Source of the DNA: WGMI01 sp041739275
Lineage (GTDB): Bacteria; Bacteroidota; Bacteroidia; Flavobacteriales; Schleiferiaceae
Direction: 5' to 3'
DNA: 64,000 nt
NCBI GenBank assembly: GCA_041739275.1
Contig: JBGSOF010000055.1
Span: forward strand, 18,507-82,506
The translations under genes were made by a program, and so were the position numbers. Below are positions 33,266-42,621 of the stretch, piece after piece; the stretch's first letter is position 1, and the number at the start of each line of letters is the position of its first letter. The notes beneath the pieces are model-generated. The model searched no databases, was not told the origin of the DNA, and worked only from the letters and a program-made list of their open reading frames with translations.

Positions 33266-34024
33266 TCACTCGCCAGGATGATCCTGTGCCCCGTCTCGCC
33301 CATCTCCCGACGGAGGTGCCGATCGATATTCAAAAAGCCCTTCAATCTCCTCATCCATAACCCCTTGCACTTGACCTTCGAGCGCATTCTCGCTCGATTC
33401 GGGCCAGGGATACACCGTCTTCGAAGGCCCGGAGCGACGAAGCGCAAAAGCCAAAATCAAACCCACCACAGCCCCGCTCAAATGAACTTCCCACGAAACG
33501 GCGTCTTCGATGGGAAACAGTCCCCAAAACAATCCTCCGTAGAGAAATACCACTAAGAGCGAAAAGGCCAGCAAGTAGCGGTTGCCTTTAATCAAGCCGC
33601 TAAAGAAGAAGAAGGTACTCAAGGCGTAGATCATTCCGCTCGCACCGATGTGAAAAGACGGTCGCGCGTAGAACCAGGCCAGCGCAAAGGGCAGAGTCGC
33701 CGATAAGCCTAAAACGGTAGGCCAAGTCTTGGGGTAGAAGTAGATTAAGCCGAGGCTTAGAAAAAACAAGGGAATGCTGTTGTGCATCAAATGCGAAGTG
33801 CTGCCGTGCACCATCCAGCTCAGGGCAATTCCCCCCAGCCCCGAGCGAGTGCGCGGGAACAAGCCCCATCGATACAACTCCCAACCATATCGAAGGTCTG
33901 CCCAGTAAACCATCCACAAGAAAACCACCAAAAGAACGGGAAGAACCAAAAGAGCCGAAGCCGGTCTCGGTTTAAATTGCGAGGTGCTCGAGCCAGACTC
34001 CGGCTCTGTGATGTCTACTCTCAT
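33266..34024 (-). CDS. rhomboid family intramembrane serine protease
   Basis: A 252-residue membrane protein with about six transmembrane helices. The catalytic serine is in 'FHIGASGMIYALSTFFF' (GxSG) and the histidine in 'SWEVHLSGAVVGLILAF'; 'HGSTSHLMHNSIPLFFLSLG' is the conserved HxxxN oxyanion region. Such proteases cut substrates within the membrane. The C-terminal ~50 residues are acidic and cytosolic. ATG 34024 is used; a longer frame would overlap the divergent rarA start, leaving 17 bases between the genes. Confidence 0.9.
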   Translation of the reverse strand: MRVDITEPESGSSTSQFKPRPASALLVLPVLLVVFLWMVYWADLRYGWELYRWGLFPRTRSGLGGIALSWMVHGSTSHLMHNSIPLFFLSLGLIYFYPKTWPTVLGLSATLPFALAWFYARPSFHIGASGMIYALSTFFFFSGLIKGNRYLLAFSLLVVFLYGGLFWGLFPIEDAVSWEVHLSGAVVGLILAFALRRSGPSKTVYPWPESSENALEGQVQGVMDEEIEGLFEYRSAPPSGDGRDGAQDHPGE

Positions 34025-34041
34025 CAATACCGATCGTTGAA

Positions 34042-35325
34042 TTGACCCCATCGAACCAACCGCCGCTGGCTGAACGGATGCGACCGAAGAGCCTCGAAGA
34101 CTACGTGGGTCAGACCCATTTGATCGGTCCGCAGGGGGCGTTGACAGAATGGTTGAACGCGGGGCATATGCCGAGTTTTATTTTTTGGGGACCGCCTGGG
34201 GTCGGAAAAACGACTTTGGCAAACCTCATTGCACAAAAACTCGGCCGCAGATTTTTCTCGCTCTCGGCGGTGCATTCGGGCGTTCGCGAATTGAGAGAAA
34301 CCATTCAAGCTGCAGAGCGCCGCGATCTGTTTGCCGAAGGCGTACCTCTGCTCTTTATTGACGAGATACACCGTTTTAGCAAAGCGCAGCAAGACGCTCT
34401 GCTCGGTGCGGTAGAGTCGGGGGTGGTGCGCTTGATTGGAGCGACGACCGAAAATCCGGGATTTGAGGTCATCCCTGCCCTGCTGTCGCGTTGTCAGGTG
34501 TTTGTGCTCAAACCACTCGATCGAGACGAGTTGTGCCGAATTGGCAAGCAGGCTTTTGAGCGAGACCCGCAGCTCGCGGGCAAGACCCTGCCCGAAAGCG
34601 AATGGGACTCGTTGATTCGACTGGCCGACGGCGATGCCCGGCGCTTGCTGAACTTAATCGAATGGGCCGCGGCAACGACCGACGAAACAGGGCTTGTTTT
34701 GATCGACCCCGAACGGCTCGAGCGCATGCGCGAGGCCAACCCCATGTTGTTCGAACGCGGTGGAGAACAGCACTACGACTTGATTTCGGCATTTATTAAA
34801 TCGGTGCGGGGCAGCGACCCCGACGCGGCAGTGTACTACTTGGCCCGGATGATCTCTGCCGGAGAGGACCCAAAATTCATCGCGCGACGCTTGGTTATTT
34901 TGAGCGCGGAAGACATTGGCTTGGCGGATCCCAACGCCCTGATGTTGGCCTCGGCTTGTTTTTCGGCCGTAGAGCGAATCGGCTTGCCCGAAGCCCGCAT
35001 CCCCTTGGCTGAGTGCGCCATTTATCTCGCCGGAGCTCCAAAGAGCAATTCCGCCTACCTCGCCATCGATGCGGCTCTCGCCGAAGTGGCACGCAGCGGC
35101 AGGCTCGAAGTGCCTCTTGAACTCAGGAACGCCGCCAACCCCCTACTCCGCCAAATGGGCTATGGCAAAGACTATATCTACCCCCACGACCAAAAGGACC
35201 GATTTTTCGCGACAGACTATCTCCCTGATTCCATTCGAGCTCAAAAGTTTTACGAAGCCGCCGAAAATGAACGCGAGCAACGTGCAGCTGAGCGACTCAA
35301 AGCCCTGAGGAACAAGGATCAATAA
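34042..35325 (+). CDS. rarA: replication-associated recombination protein A (AAA ATPase)
   Basis: MgsA/RarA/WRNIP1 family ATPase acting at stalled replication forks. 427 aa: 'PLAERMRPKSLEDYVGQTHL' at the start, Walker A 'FWGPPGVGKTTLAN', Walker B 'LLFIDEIHRFSKAQQDALL' and the sensor 'GATTENPGFEV', followed by the tetramerisation and MgsA C-terminal domains ('IKSVRGSDPDAAVYYLARMI'). TTG at 34042 is chosen because PLAERMRP is conserved; ATG 34078 would cut it. Confidence 0.95.
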   Translation: MTPSNQPPLAERMRPKSLEDYVGQTHLIGPQGALTEWLNAGHMPSFIFWGPPGVGKTTLANLIAQKLGRRFFSLSAVHSGVRELRETIQAAERRDLFAEGVPLLFIDEIHRFSKAQQDALLGAVESGVVRLIGATTENPGFEVIPALLSRCQVFVLKPLDRDELCRIGKQAFERDPQLAGKTLPESEWDSLIRLADGDARRLLNLIEWAAATTDETGLVLIDPERLERMREANPMLFERGGEQHYDLISAFIKSVRGSDPDAAVYYLARMISAGEDPKFIARRLVILSAEDIGLADPNALMLASACFSAVERIGLPEARIPLAECAIYLAGAPKSNSAYLAIDAALAEVARSGRLEVPLELRNAANPLLRQMGYGKDYIYPHDQKDRFFATDYLPDSIRAQKFYEAAENEREQRAAERLKALRNKDQ

Positions 35326-35353
35326 AAAAGAGACGCAGAATTCCGCGCCTCTT
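35324..35353 (-). terminator. terminator of the lipoprotein gene
   Basis: On the minus strand AAGAGGCGC and GCGTCTCTT pair (9 bases, one mismatch) around an 8-base loop and end in six T. It lies 20 bases after the lipoprotein stop and overlaps the stop codon of rarA on the other strand. Confidence 0.7.
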
Positions 35354-35373
35354 CAAATGGTTTTTGAAGGGAA

Positions 35374-36183
35374 TTAAGGCAAGGTCACCGTCCAGGTATT
35401 TCCATTCACAGTGACCGTTGCCAAATTGTCGCAGCCCGTTGACCCGTAGTCCAAGAAGCGGTCCGGCCGGTTGGTCGAGCTCATCAGCATGCTTCCCGAG
35501 CTGAAATGCGGGCAGGCAAACTCATGAACCAAAGGGCTTTGAGTCGACAAATTCCAGATAGAACCGTTCGGCTTGTGGACGCTCGCGCTTCCGCTGATCT
35601 CGCGCACGTCATCATTTGGCTGAAAGGTGCCATAGCCCTGTGTCCAAACGCGGGTTCGGTTGCTCGAATAAAACACGGTATCGCCGTTCAATCCAACGAC
35701 CCCTCCTTGAGCCGCAATCGAATGGGTAGGTTGGTTGTTGGCAAGCGAAGTCAAAACACTTGTTCGCTGCCCGAAGACCTCTCGGTTGTTCACGAAATAC
35801 GAATCGAAATCGATTTGAACCGAGGCGTTCACCTGCCAGCGAGGGTAGGTGTAGCTGCCGAGAATTCGACCGCGGCGATAGCGACCGTCGTTGCCGAGAC
35901 AGTTAACCGAGCCGAAGTCGATTGTAACAGTCCGAGGATTGACCGCAGTGTCGATGGTTACGGTTGCACAGCTCAAAACGGCCGAGTTCTTTCCTGGATT
36001 CGCTCCGGAAAGCGCCTCCTCAAAGAGTGCTTCGGCTTCCTCATAAAGGCCATCGGGCAAGCTGTAATCGCGCGCCTCCAGCGCATCGGCATCGCTCGGA
36101 AGCGATTTGTCGTCTTTGGAACAAGACGAGAGCGTTAAAACGATCGAAACGGAGCATAAACTCCAAACTGCGAAATTCTTCAT
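35374..36183 (-). CDS. lipoprotein of unknown function
   Basis: A 269-residue protein with a lipoprotein signal: hydrophobic N-terminus and lipobox 'LSSC' with Cys21, followed by SKDD, a pattern that fits lipidation and outer-membrane sorting. The mature part is rich in Thr, Asn and beta-prone sequence ('TVTIDTAVNPRTVTIDFGSV') and has four further cysteines. It resembles the many Bacteroidota surface lipoproteins of unknown role; no family recognised. It has its own terminator. Confidence 0.8.
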   Translation of the reverse strand: MKNFAVWSLCSVSIVLTLSSCSKDDKSLPSDADALEARDYSLPDGLYEEAEALFEEALSGANPGKNSAVLSCATVTIDTAVNPRTVTIDFGSVNCLGNDGRYRRGRILGSYTYPRWQVNASVQIDFDSYFVNNREVFGQRTSVLTSLANNQPTHSIAAQGGVVGLNGDTVFYSSNRTRVWTQGYGTFQPNDDVREISGSASVHKPNGSIWNLSTQSPLVHEFACPHFSSGSMLMSSTNRPDRFLDYGSTGCDNLATVTVNGNTWTVTLP

Positions 36184-36275
36184 GGCGTTTCAGGTTTTAA
36201 ATTGTCTTACCCCCCCTGAGACGCAGAATTCCCCACTGCGTTTAAGCCGACAAGTTCATCACGACGAACCCTGCC

Positions 36276-36881
36276 TTAAAGCAAGTCGAAGCCGAGCGCA
36301 ATTACCCAAGCATCGGGCCTTGAACTGACACTGACGTTTTCGCCCGATACCGTAAAGTAATCGGCGGAATCGCTCCAAGAAAATTCGTAGCGCAAATCGG
36401 CTGAAATCTTCCAGAATTCAACGCCCGCCACTAGTTGGCCGGCCCAAGTTCCATTTGCTAAGCCTTCGTCGAACAAATCAGAATCGCTGCCGAGCAAAAC
36501 CGAGTACACCGGCCCGCCACCCAAGCGAATCGGCCCGGGCTTGAGAAGCACCAAAAGGGGAATATCGATGCGATTGATCCCGATGTTCTCTGTGGTCTTC
36601 ATTCCCGATGTGCCGTCGACCGCCTCGATCGATCCGTTGATGCGCGTAAACAGGAGCTCGGGTTGCAACTCGAGTGCAACGAGGTTGATATCGGCAAAAA
36701 GCCCAAAGTGATATCCCACTGCGCGGTCTCCATTCGAAATGTCTTCCCAAGTTTGAGAGCTGCCGAACTCTTTAAAGTTGAGGTCGGTGAGATTCATCCC
36801 CGCGCGAAGCCCGAAATCGAGCTGCGCGTGCACATTAAAAGAAACGAAGGCGGCTGCGCAGAGCAAGGAAAACTTCTTCAT
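36276..36881 (-). CDS. outer-membrane beta-barrel protein (PF13568-like)
   Basis: A 201-residue protein with a signal peptide (1-19, ending 'VHAQ') and an eight-stranded barrel pattern: 'LDFGLRAGMNLTDLNF' as first strand, 'VALELQPELLFTR', 'RIDIPLLVLLKPGPIRLGGG' and a last strand ending in aromatic/leucine residues (ALGFDLL). This is the common porin-family OMP of Bacteroidota, transport not shown. It is separated by 92 bases from the lipoprotein gene on the same strand. Confidence 0.85.
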   Translation of the reverse strand: MKKFSLLCAAAFVSFNVHAQLDFGLRAGMNLTDLNFKEFGSSQTWEDISNGDRAVGYHFGLFADINLVALELQPELLFTRINGSIEAVDGTSGMKTTENIGINRIDIPLLVLLKPGPIRLGGGPVYSVLLGSDSDLFDEGLANGTWAGQLVAGVEFWKISADLRYEFSWSDSADYFTVSGENVSVSSRPDAWVIALGFDLL

Positions 36882-36926
36882 GGCTGGAAAGATGTAAGGT
36901 TACCGGCGATATTTACAATTTCACGC

Positions 36927-37901
36927 TCAAAAATGAGCCGAAAAATCGAGTTTGCCGATAAAATCATTCACGGCCTGCACCCGCTGCTCAGGCGGGTCGT
37001 TCGAGGCCACCGCTTCGAATTTTTGACCCGTGATTCGCTCGTAAAGAGCTACATATCGATTTGAGATCATTTGAACGCGCTCGTCGCTCATGTGGGGTAT
37101 GGCATCGCCTTCTCGCCCTTGAAAACCTTCGGACATCAACCACTCGCGCACAAATTCTTTGCTCAATTGAATGGGCTCGAGCCCCTGTTCGACCATCTCT
37201 TCAAAACCCTCGAGCTCGAAGTATCGAGAAGAATCGGGGGTGTGTACCTCGTCGATGAGGATGATTTTTCCGTCGGGGAGCTTTCCAAATTCGTACTTGG
37301 TGTCTACCAGTATAAGGCCGCGATCGCGGGCCATTTCCCGGCCTTTGGCGAAAAGGGCGAGGCTGTAGGCCTCCAATTGAGCGTAGTCTTGGGCGGAGAC
37401 GATTCCGCGGCCAACGATTTCAGAAGCCGAAACATCTTGATCGTGCGCACCGTCGTCGGCTTTGGTAGTTGGGGTGATGATCGGCCGCGCAAACGCTTGG
37501 TTTCGGAGCAAGCCCTCGGGCAAGATTTCGCCGCACAAACTGCGAAGCCCGCTGGAATACGTACGCCAGGCATGTCCGCTCAAGTGTCCGCGAACAACCA
37601 TTTCTATTTTAAACGGCACGGCCGCTTTCCCCACGCTCAAAACGGGATGCGGTGCTCCTAAAAACCAATTCGGAACAACATCGGCGGTTTGCTCGAGAAA
37701 ATAAGCGGCGGTTTGATTCAGCACCTGCCCCTTGTGCGGAATTCCCTTGGGGAGCACCACGTCAAAGGCCGAAATCCGATCGCTGGCCAAGAGCACAATC
37801 AGGCCATTTTCAAGGGTGTAGACTTCGCGCACCTTGCCGCGGTAATGGGCTTTTTGACCTGGGAATTTGAGGTCAAAGCTCGTGTTCAAGGGGGCTTCCA
37901 T
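36927..37901 (-). CDS. purC: phosphoribosylaminoimidazole-succinocarboxamide synthase
   Basis: SAICAR synthase of purine synthesis: joins CAIR and aspartate using ATP. 324 aa with 'YRGKVREVYTLENGLIVLLA', 'SDRISAFDVVLPKGIPHKG', 'EMVVRGHLSGHAWR' and 'LILVDTKYEFGKL...LIDEVHTPDSSR', all PurC signatures. The ATG at 37901 overlaps the phoH stop by one base (TGATG), so translation is coupled; a TTG three bases earlier is a less likely start. Confidence 0.95.
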   Translation of the reverse strand: MEAPLNTSFDLKFPGQKAHYRGKVREVYTLENGLIVLLASDRISAFDVVLPKGIPHKGQVLNQTAAYFLEQTADVVPNWFLGAPHPVLSVGKAAVPFKIEMVVRGHLSGHAWRTYSSGLRSLCGEILPEGLLRNQAFARPIITPTTKADDGAHDQDVSASEIVGRGIVSAQDYAQLEAYSLALFAKGREMARDRGLILVDTKYEFGKLPDGKIILIDEVHTPDSSRYFELEGFEEMVEQGLEPIQLSKEFVREWLMSEGFQGREGDAIPHMSDERVQMISNRYVALYERITGQKFEAVASNDPPEQRVQAVNDFIGKLDFSAHF

Positions 37902-38842
37902 CAATGCTTGTATTCGTTTTCGGGAGCGGGTGGCGTGGCGCGTTCATAGGCTTCGGCAATCAGACGTACCAAGCGGTGGCGAATGACGTCGCGCTCGTCG
38001 AGTTCGACAAAATCGATGCCTTTGATGCCGTTTAAGATCCGCCCTGCCTCGCCCAAGCCACTCTTTTGCTGACGGGGCAAATCGACTTGCGTTCGGTCGC
38101 CCGTGATCACAAATTTGGCCGACTGCCCCATTCGGGTTAAAAACATCTTCATTTGGGCGGGGGTCGTGTTCTGCGCTTCGTCGAGAATCACAAAGGCCTG
38201 ATCGAGCGTCCGCCCTCTCATAAATGCGAGCGGGGCGATTTGTATGGTTCCGTTTTCGAGAAAGCTCGCCAGCCGCTCGGGCGGAATCATATCGCGCAAG
38301 GCGTCGTACAAAGGCTGGAGGTAGGGATCGAGTTTTTCTTTGAGGTCTCCGGGCAAAAAACCGAGGTTCTCTCCGGCTTCTACCGCGGGGCGCGTCAGAA
38401 CTATTTTGCGAACTGACTTCTCTTTGAGCGCTTTAACGGCCAGAGCCACGGCGGTGTAGGTCTTGCCGGTTCCCGCAGGTCCAATGGCAAAGACCATATC
38501 GCTCGTCTCGACCGATTCGACCAACCTCTTTTGATTCGGTGTCCTCGCTTTGATCGATTGCCCGTTTACACCGTACAAAATGTGCTCAGCCGGGCGCTCT
38601 TCGCTTTGGCTTTCGCCCAACATAATTCGCTCGATGGCCACATCTGAGAGTGAGTTGTGGCGATTGAAGTGATCGAGCAAGGCATCGAGTCGCTGTTCAA
38701 AGAGCGAAATTTCGTCCGGATCGCCGTTCACCTTGAGCTTTTCGCCTCTCGCGGTGATTTTGAGCTTCGGGAAGTACGACCGAATCAGGTTGAAATATCG
38801 ATTTTGGGTGCCGTAGAAAGCCTGAGGCTGTACGTGGTCCAA
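37901..38842 (-). CDS. phoH: PhoH family ATPase
   Basis: PhoH/YbeZ-type P-loop ATPase linked to RNA metabolism and ribosome maturation with YbeY. 313 aa: an N-terminal KH-like part ('FPKLKITARGEKLKVNGD'), Walker A 'AIGPAGTGKTYTAVALA', 'LTRPAVEAGENLGFLPGDL', Walker B 'FVILDEAQNTTPAQMK' and 'ITGDRTQVDLPR'. The frame is open further upstream without ATG, GTG or TTG in the right place, so TTG at 38842 is the best start but may be a few codons off. Coupled to purC. Confidence 0.93.
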   Translation of the reverse strand: MDHVQPQAFYGTQNRYFNLIRSYFPKLKITARGEKLKVNGDPDEISLFEQRLDALLDHFNRHNSLSDVAIERIMLGESQSEERPAEHILYGVNGQSIKARTPNQKRLVESVETSDMVFAIGPAGTGKTYTAVALAVKALKEKSVRKIVLTRPAVEAGENLGFLPGDLKEKLDPYLQPLYDALRDMIPPERLASFLENGTIQIAPLAFMRGRTLDQAFVILDEAQNTTPAQMKMFLTRMGQSAKFVITGDRTQVDLPRQQKSGLGEAGRILNGIKGIDFVELDERDVIRHRLVRLIAEAYERATPPAPENEYKH

Positions 38843-38967
38843 GGCTATGGTGCGCTCTGCCGATTGAGATCCCGAGGCTTTCGTTTCCAGAATAGGGTGC
38901 TTTATGAGGTTGAAATTTAGCTTCGGGCTTCGCGTTCAGCTAAGAAGGCATTGGCCGAGGCATGGGT

Positions 38968-38975
38968 TACTTTTG
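38968..38975 (+). promoter_or_regulatory. -7 element TACTTTTG before the gldFG-containing unit
   Basis: TACTTTTG matches TAnnTTTG exactly, 49 bases before the ATG at 39025. A TTG at 38951 is 14 bases upstream, short of the usual spacing. Confidence 0.4.
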
Positions 38976-39024
38976 AGGGCAAAATAAAACAAAAGCGAAC
39001 GCTTACCGCCGATTGAACGACACG

Positions 39025-39849
39025 ATGCGCTTGGTTAGCCTAACGACCGATTTCGGACTCAAAGATGCGGGTGTTGCTTCGCTCAAGGCGGCGGTTTTAA
39101 CGGTGAATCCACAGGTCTCGTTTGTGGATGTCAGCCATCTCGTCAGACCCTTTGCCATAGACGAAGCGGCGCACCTGCTGTCGAGCGCTTTATCGTTTTT
39201 CCCCCCGGGCAGCATTCATCTCTCTTTGGTTCATCACCATCGGAGTCCTTTTGATCGACTATTGGTCGTTCGCTCTGAAGCTCAATGGCTGATTGCGCCA
39301 GATAATGGACTGATTCACATTGTCTTAAACGGGCTGGAGCCCGAATCTTGGGGACTGGTGGCGATCGAGAACGGCTCTTTGGGGAAAGCTCTTTTTTCGG
39401 ATTGTGCTCGTTTAGTCGGCCTGATTTCAAACCCTGTGGGAGGCTTCATCACCGAGGCCCCGGGGAATCGCGACCGAGCGTACGAAACGGCCCAAACGCT
39501 GCGACCCGCGCCGGAGGCTGAAGGCAGATCGATCGCGGGACATGTGGTCTACATCGACCACTACGGCAATTTGATTACGAACATTCACAGAGATCTGGTT
39601 GAATCGATGCGCAAAGGGCGAGAAATACGAATCGAACTGCCTCGAAATCACCGAATCGCCAAAATCTCAGCGGCCTATGGAGAAGCAGGCGAAGGCAAAC
39701 TCATCGCCTTGTTCAACGGCCTCGGCTATTTGGAAATCGCGCTGGGACGTTCGTCCGGGGTCGACGAAAATGGGGCTGGGCGCCTGCTCGGCATATCTTT
39801 GCGCGACCGAGTCGAATTGCATTTTGTCGGTTTAAGCTTTGATCAGTGA
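39025..39849 (+). CDS. SAM hydrolase (SAM hydroxide adenosyltransferase, DUF62)
   Basis: A 274-residue enzyme of the fluorinase/duf62 family; members without the fluorinase loop split S-adenosylmethionine with hydroxide to adenosine and methionine. 'VSLTTDFGLKDAGVASLKAA' holds the conserved aspartate, 'FIDHYGNLITNI'-like sequence is present as 'VVYIDHYGNLITNIHRDLV', and the N-/C-terminal halves match. ATG 39025 is preferred over TTG 39013. Its stop overlaps the next start as GTGA. The position beside gldF-gldG seems conserved in relatives, but why is not known. Confidence 0.9.
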   Translation: MRLVSLTTDFGLKDAGVASLKAAVLTVNPQVSFVDVSHLVRPFAIDEAAHLLSSALSFFPPGSIHLSLVHHHRSPFDRLLVVRSEAQWLIAPDNGLIHIVLNGLEPESWGLVAIENGSLGKALFSDCARLVGLISNPVGGFITEAPGNRDRAYETAQTLRPAPEAEGRSIAGHVVYIDHYGNLITNIHRDLVESMRKGREIRIELPRNHRIAKISAAYGEAGEGKLIALFNGLGYLEIALGRSSGVDENGAGRLLGISLRDRVELHFVGLSFDQ

Positions 39850-40142
39850 TCGTACGGATTGTCAAAATGCGCTTCAAAGCCGAAGCCGCGCTCCTCTTTG
39901 AAGAATTCTTTCGAAAAACGGCTCCGAACATTCGGTCGAGTCCCGGCTGCGCCTATCTCGAGCTGTGGAAAGAGCAAAGCGGAGACGGCATCTATTTTAC
40001 CCACAGCCATTGGGAAGACGAAGCCAGCCTTGAAGCCTATCGGTCGGGAGAATTGTTTCGCGAAACCTGGGCTCAAACCAAGCAGTGGTTCTGCGATCGA
40101 CCCGAGGTTTGGAGCAGCGAATGCATTGAACGCTTGCCATGA
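39846..40142 (+). CDS. antibiotic biosynthesis monooxygenase (ABM) domain protein
   Basis: A 98-residue ferredoxin-like ABM-fold protein: 'IVRIVKMRFKAEAALLFEEF', 'SSPGCAYLELWKEQ' and 'FTHSHWEDEASLEAYRSGEL' are the typical blocks. Family members are small oxygenases or quinone-handling proteins, often with unknown substrates. GTG start overlaps the previous stop (GTGA) and its own stop overlaps the gldF start (ATGA). Confidence 0.88.
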   Translation: MIVRIVKMRFKAEAALLFEEFFRKTAPNIRSSPGCAYLELWKEQSGDGIYFTHSHWEDEASLEAYRSGELFRETWAQTKQWFCDRPEVWSSECIERLP

Positions 40143-40870
40143 AAGCGCTGATTCTAAAAGAACTTCTTTACTTTTTCGGCTCGTTTACCGGAGCCGTGGT
40201 CATCGGGGTGTACTTATTGCTCAACGGGGCCTTTCTCTGGATTCTGCCGGGTCCCATGAATCTCCTCGACGGTGGATGGGCCAATCTCGACGGGCTATTT
40301 GCCCTTTCTCCGTGGATTTTTTTGTTTCTGATTCCGGCCATTACGATGCGCATGTTTTCGGAAGAAAAGCGCAACGGCACACTCGAACTCCTGCTCACCC
40401 TGCCGATTCGAGAAGACCAAGTCGTAGCGGCCAAGTTTAGCGCAGCCTTCGTGTTGATTGTGTTGAGTATCGCTCCTACCTTGATTTCGTTCTACTCCAT
40501 CCACGCGCTCGGCGCTCCGGTCGGAAGCATCGACCACGGAGGCACTTGGGGCTCTTACCTCGGCTTGCTTTTTCTCGGGGCCTCTTATGCGGCCATCGGC
40601 TTATTTTCTTCGAGCCTCACCGACAACCCCATTGTGGCCTTTGTCCTCGCAGCCTTTATTTGCGCACTGACGTATGCAGGTTTTGACGAGTTGGGCAAAT
40701 TGGCCGGGCAGAATCCCTTCGGACAGAGTTTGCCCGAATGGGGGCTCAGTCAGCACTATACTTCTGTGAGCCGCGGGGTGGTAGACAGCCGCGATCTCGT
40801 CTATTTTATTTGCCTCCCCTTGCTCTTTCTCGGTGCCACTCGGCTCAAACTCAAAAGCCGAAGCTGGTGA
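40139..40870 (+). CDS. gldF: gliding-motility ABC transporter permease GldF
   Basis: Inner-membrane permease of 243 aa with about six helices, ABC-2 type. 'EEKRNGTLELLLTLPIREDQ' is the conserved cytosolic segment. With GldG and the ATPase GldA (not in this window) it forms an ABC transporter needed for gliding in Flavobacterium; in non-gliding relatives the role is unclear. Starts and ends are in 4-base overlaps with both neighbours. Confidence 0.9.
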   Translation: MKALILKELLYFFGSFTGAVVIGVYLLLNGAFLWILPGPMNLLDGGWANLDGLFALSPWIFLFLIPAITMRMFSEEKRNGTLELLLTLPIREDQVVAAKFSAAFVLIVLSIAPTLISFYSIHALGAPVGSIDHGGTWGSYLGLLFLGASYAAIGLFSSSLTDNPIVAFVLAAFICALTYAGFDELGKLAGQNPFGQSLPEWGLSQHYTSVSRGVVDSRDLVYFICLPLLFLGATRLKLKSRSW

Positions 40871-42621
40871 GCGCGACTTCTTCAACCGAAAAAGGCAAGG
40901 CAAACCGCCGCCGTCGCGATCTATTGATCTTCGGCATCTGGGCGCTCGGCTTGCTTTTGGTTTACGCGGTCGGCCGCAGAAGTTTTTGGCGATGGGACCT
41001 CACCGCCGAAAAGCGCTATTCGATTTCGCCCCAGACCCGCGATTTGTTGAAGTCGATCAAAGAGCCCATTCTCTTCGACGTCTATCTCGAAGGCGAATTC
41101 CCCGCGGGTTTTGCGGTTTTGCAGCGCGAAACACTGCGCATGCTTCAAGAGTTCAGAGCCTACAACGACAACATTCGCTTTCGGTTTATAGACCCCTCAA
41201 AAGCAGAGAGCGATCAAGAGCGCGAAGAGCTCTACGCGCAACTTCAAAGCAAGGGTTTGAACCCTTATACCCTCGAAATCAACCAAAAAGGATCTCGTTC
41301 AAGCGTTCGAGTTTTTCCCGGGGCCTTGGTTCGAAAAGGCGATGTGGAACTGGCATTGCCTCTGTTGTCCAATCAACTGGGTCGTTCGGCCGAGGAGCAA
41401 ATCAACAGCTCCATTGCGCAGCTCGAGTTTTCGCTGGCCAATGTGCTTCGCAAACTGCGGGCCGAAGCGCGGCCGAAGATTGCCTTTATCGAAGGACACG
41501 GCGAACTAGGCCCTCGTTTTCTGGCCGATCTCGGGCGCTCGCTTTCTGAGTTTTACACTGTAGACCGATTCGACCTCAGGGCTTTGCTGGCCGATACCGC
41601 CGCGGGTGCGAGCATCGCCGAACAACAACGCCGACTCAATGTGTACGACGCACTGTTGATCGCAAAGCCCAAGCGCGGTTTTACGGATCTCGACAAATAC
41701 CTCATCGATCAATTTGCCATGAAGGGCGGCGCCATTCTTTGGTTGATCGACGGAGTGGAAGCTGAGATGGACAGCTTGAGCGAGCGTTCTGAATTTTTGA
41801 GTATCCCCTTAGATGAACGGCTCAAATTGCGCGACCTGCTCTTTAAATACGGTGCCCGCGTAAACTCCGATTTGGTGGCCGATTCGCGCTCGGCGGCGGT
41901 CAACGATTCGCGCGAGCTGAGGCCTTGGCCATACTTCCCTATGATCTTGCCCGAAAAAGGACACCCCATCTCAAAAAATCTCAACGCCCTCAAACTCGAA
42001 TTCGCCAGCACCGTAGATACCGTGAGCGCTCCGGGCATAAAGAAAACCTTGCTTTTATCGAGTTCTCCGTATGCCCAAGCCTTCTCTGCTCCACATGTGG
42101 TGAGCCTCGAAAAACTGTACCGAGACCCCCGTAGCTTCGGCTGGCAAAGTGGCCCATATGCGCTGGGTTGGCTGCTCGAAGGCGAATTCGAATCTTTTTA
42201 TGCGCTTCGGGTCAAGCCAAAAGACCTCGACGGTAGCGTCTTACAACCCATTTCTCGCAGCAAACCCACTCGGATGATGGTGGTCGGCGACGGAGACTTG
42301 GCCAAAAATCAGCTCAACCTCATCAACCCCAACGCTCCGAAAGGTGTTCCGCTTCCGCTGGGTTACGACCAGTTTACCGGGGCTCAATACGGCAACAAAG
42401 AATTCTTGCTCAACGCTTTCGACTATCTCTTGGGGGCCTCGGATTTGATGAACCTCCGAAGCCGAGAGCTCCGAATTCGCATCCTCGACAGCCCGAGAAT
42501 TGAGAGCCAAAAACTGCGTTGGCAGCTGCTCAATTCGGCACTTCCACTGTTTGGTGTGCTGCTCTTTATGGTGGTCTTCGGCCGAATTCGAAAGCTCAAA
42601 AACCAACGAATTCTCTCATGA
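40867..42621 (+). CDS. gldG: gliding-motility ABC transporter substrate-binding protein GldG
   Basis: A 584-residue membrane-anchored protein: one transmembrane helix near residue 25 ('LLIFGIWALGLLLVYAVGR'), a large extracytoplasmic part with the conserved start 'WDLTAEKRYSISPQTRDLL' and 'AEEQINSSIAQLEFSLANVL', and a C-terminal helix ('LLNSALPLFGVLLFMVVFGR'). This is the GldG/DUF7088-type ABC accessory protein. GTG at 40867 overlaps the gldF stop (GTGA); a longer frame from 40738 is a shadow of gldF. The stop overlaps the next ATG. Confidence 0.92.
   Translation: MSATSSTEKGKANRRRRDLLIFGIWALGLLLVYAVGRRSFWRWDLTAEKRYSISPQTRDLLKSIKEPILFDVYLEGEFPAGFAVLQRETLRMLQEFRAYNDNIRFRFIDPSKAESDQEREELYAQLQSKGLNPYTLEINQKGSRSSVRVFPGALVRKGDVELALPLLSNQLGRSAEEQINSSIAQLEFSLANVLRKLRAEARPKIAFIEGHGELGPRFLADLGRSLSEFYTVDRFDLRALLADTAAGASIAEQQRRLNVYDALLIAKPKRGFTDLDKYLIDQFAMKGGAILWLIDGVEAEMDSLSERSEFLSIPLDERLKLRDLLFKYGARVNSDLVADSRSAAVNDSRELRPWPYFPMILPEKGHPISKNLNALKLEFASTVDTVSAPGIKKTLLLSSSPYAQAFSAPHVVSLEKLYRDPRSFGWQSGPYALGWLLEGEFESFYALRVKPKDLDGSVLQPISRSKPTRMMVVGDGDLAKNQLNLINPNAPKGVPLPLGYDQFTGAQYGNKEFLLNAFDYLLGASDLMNLRSRELRIRILDSPRIESQKLRWQLLNSALPLFGVLLFMVVFGRIRKLKNQRILS

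Noticed and set aside
30601..35330. Identical 14-base strings GATCAATAAAAAAG at 30601 and 35317, both next to minus-strand terminators
   Set aside because: Mostly the A-run of the terminators plus the rarA stop region; likely coincidence, though a genome count would settle it.
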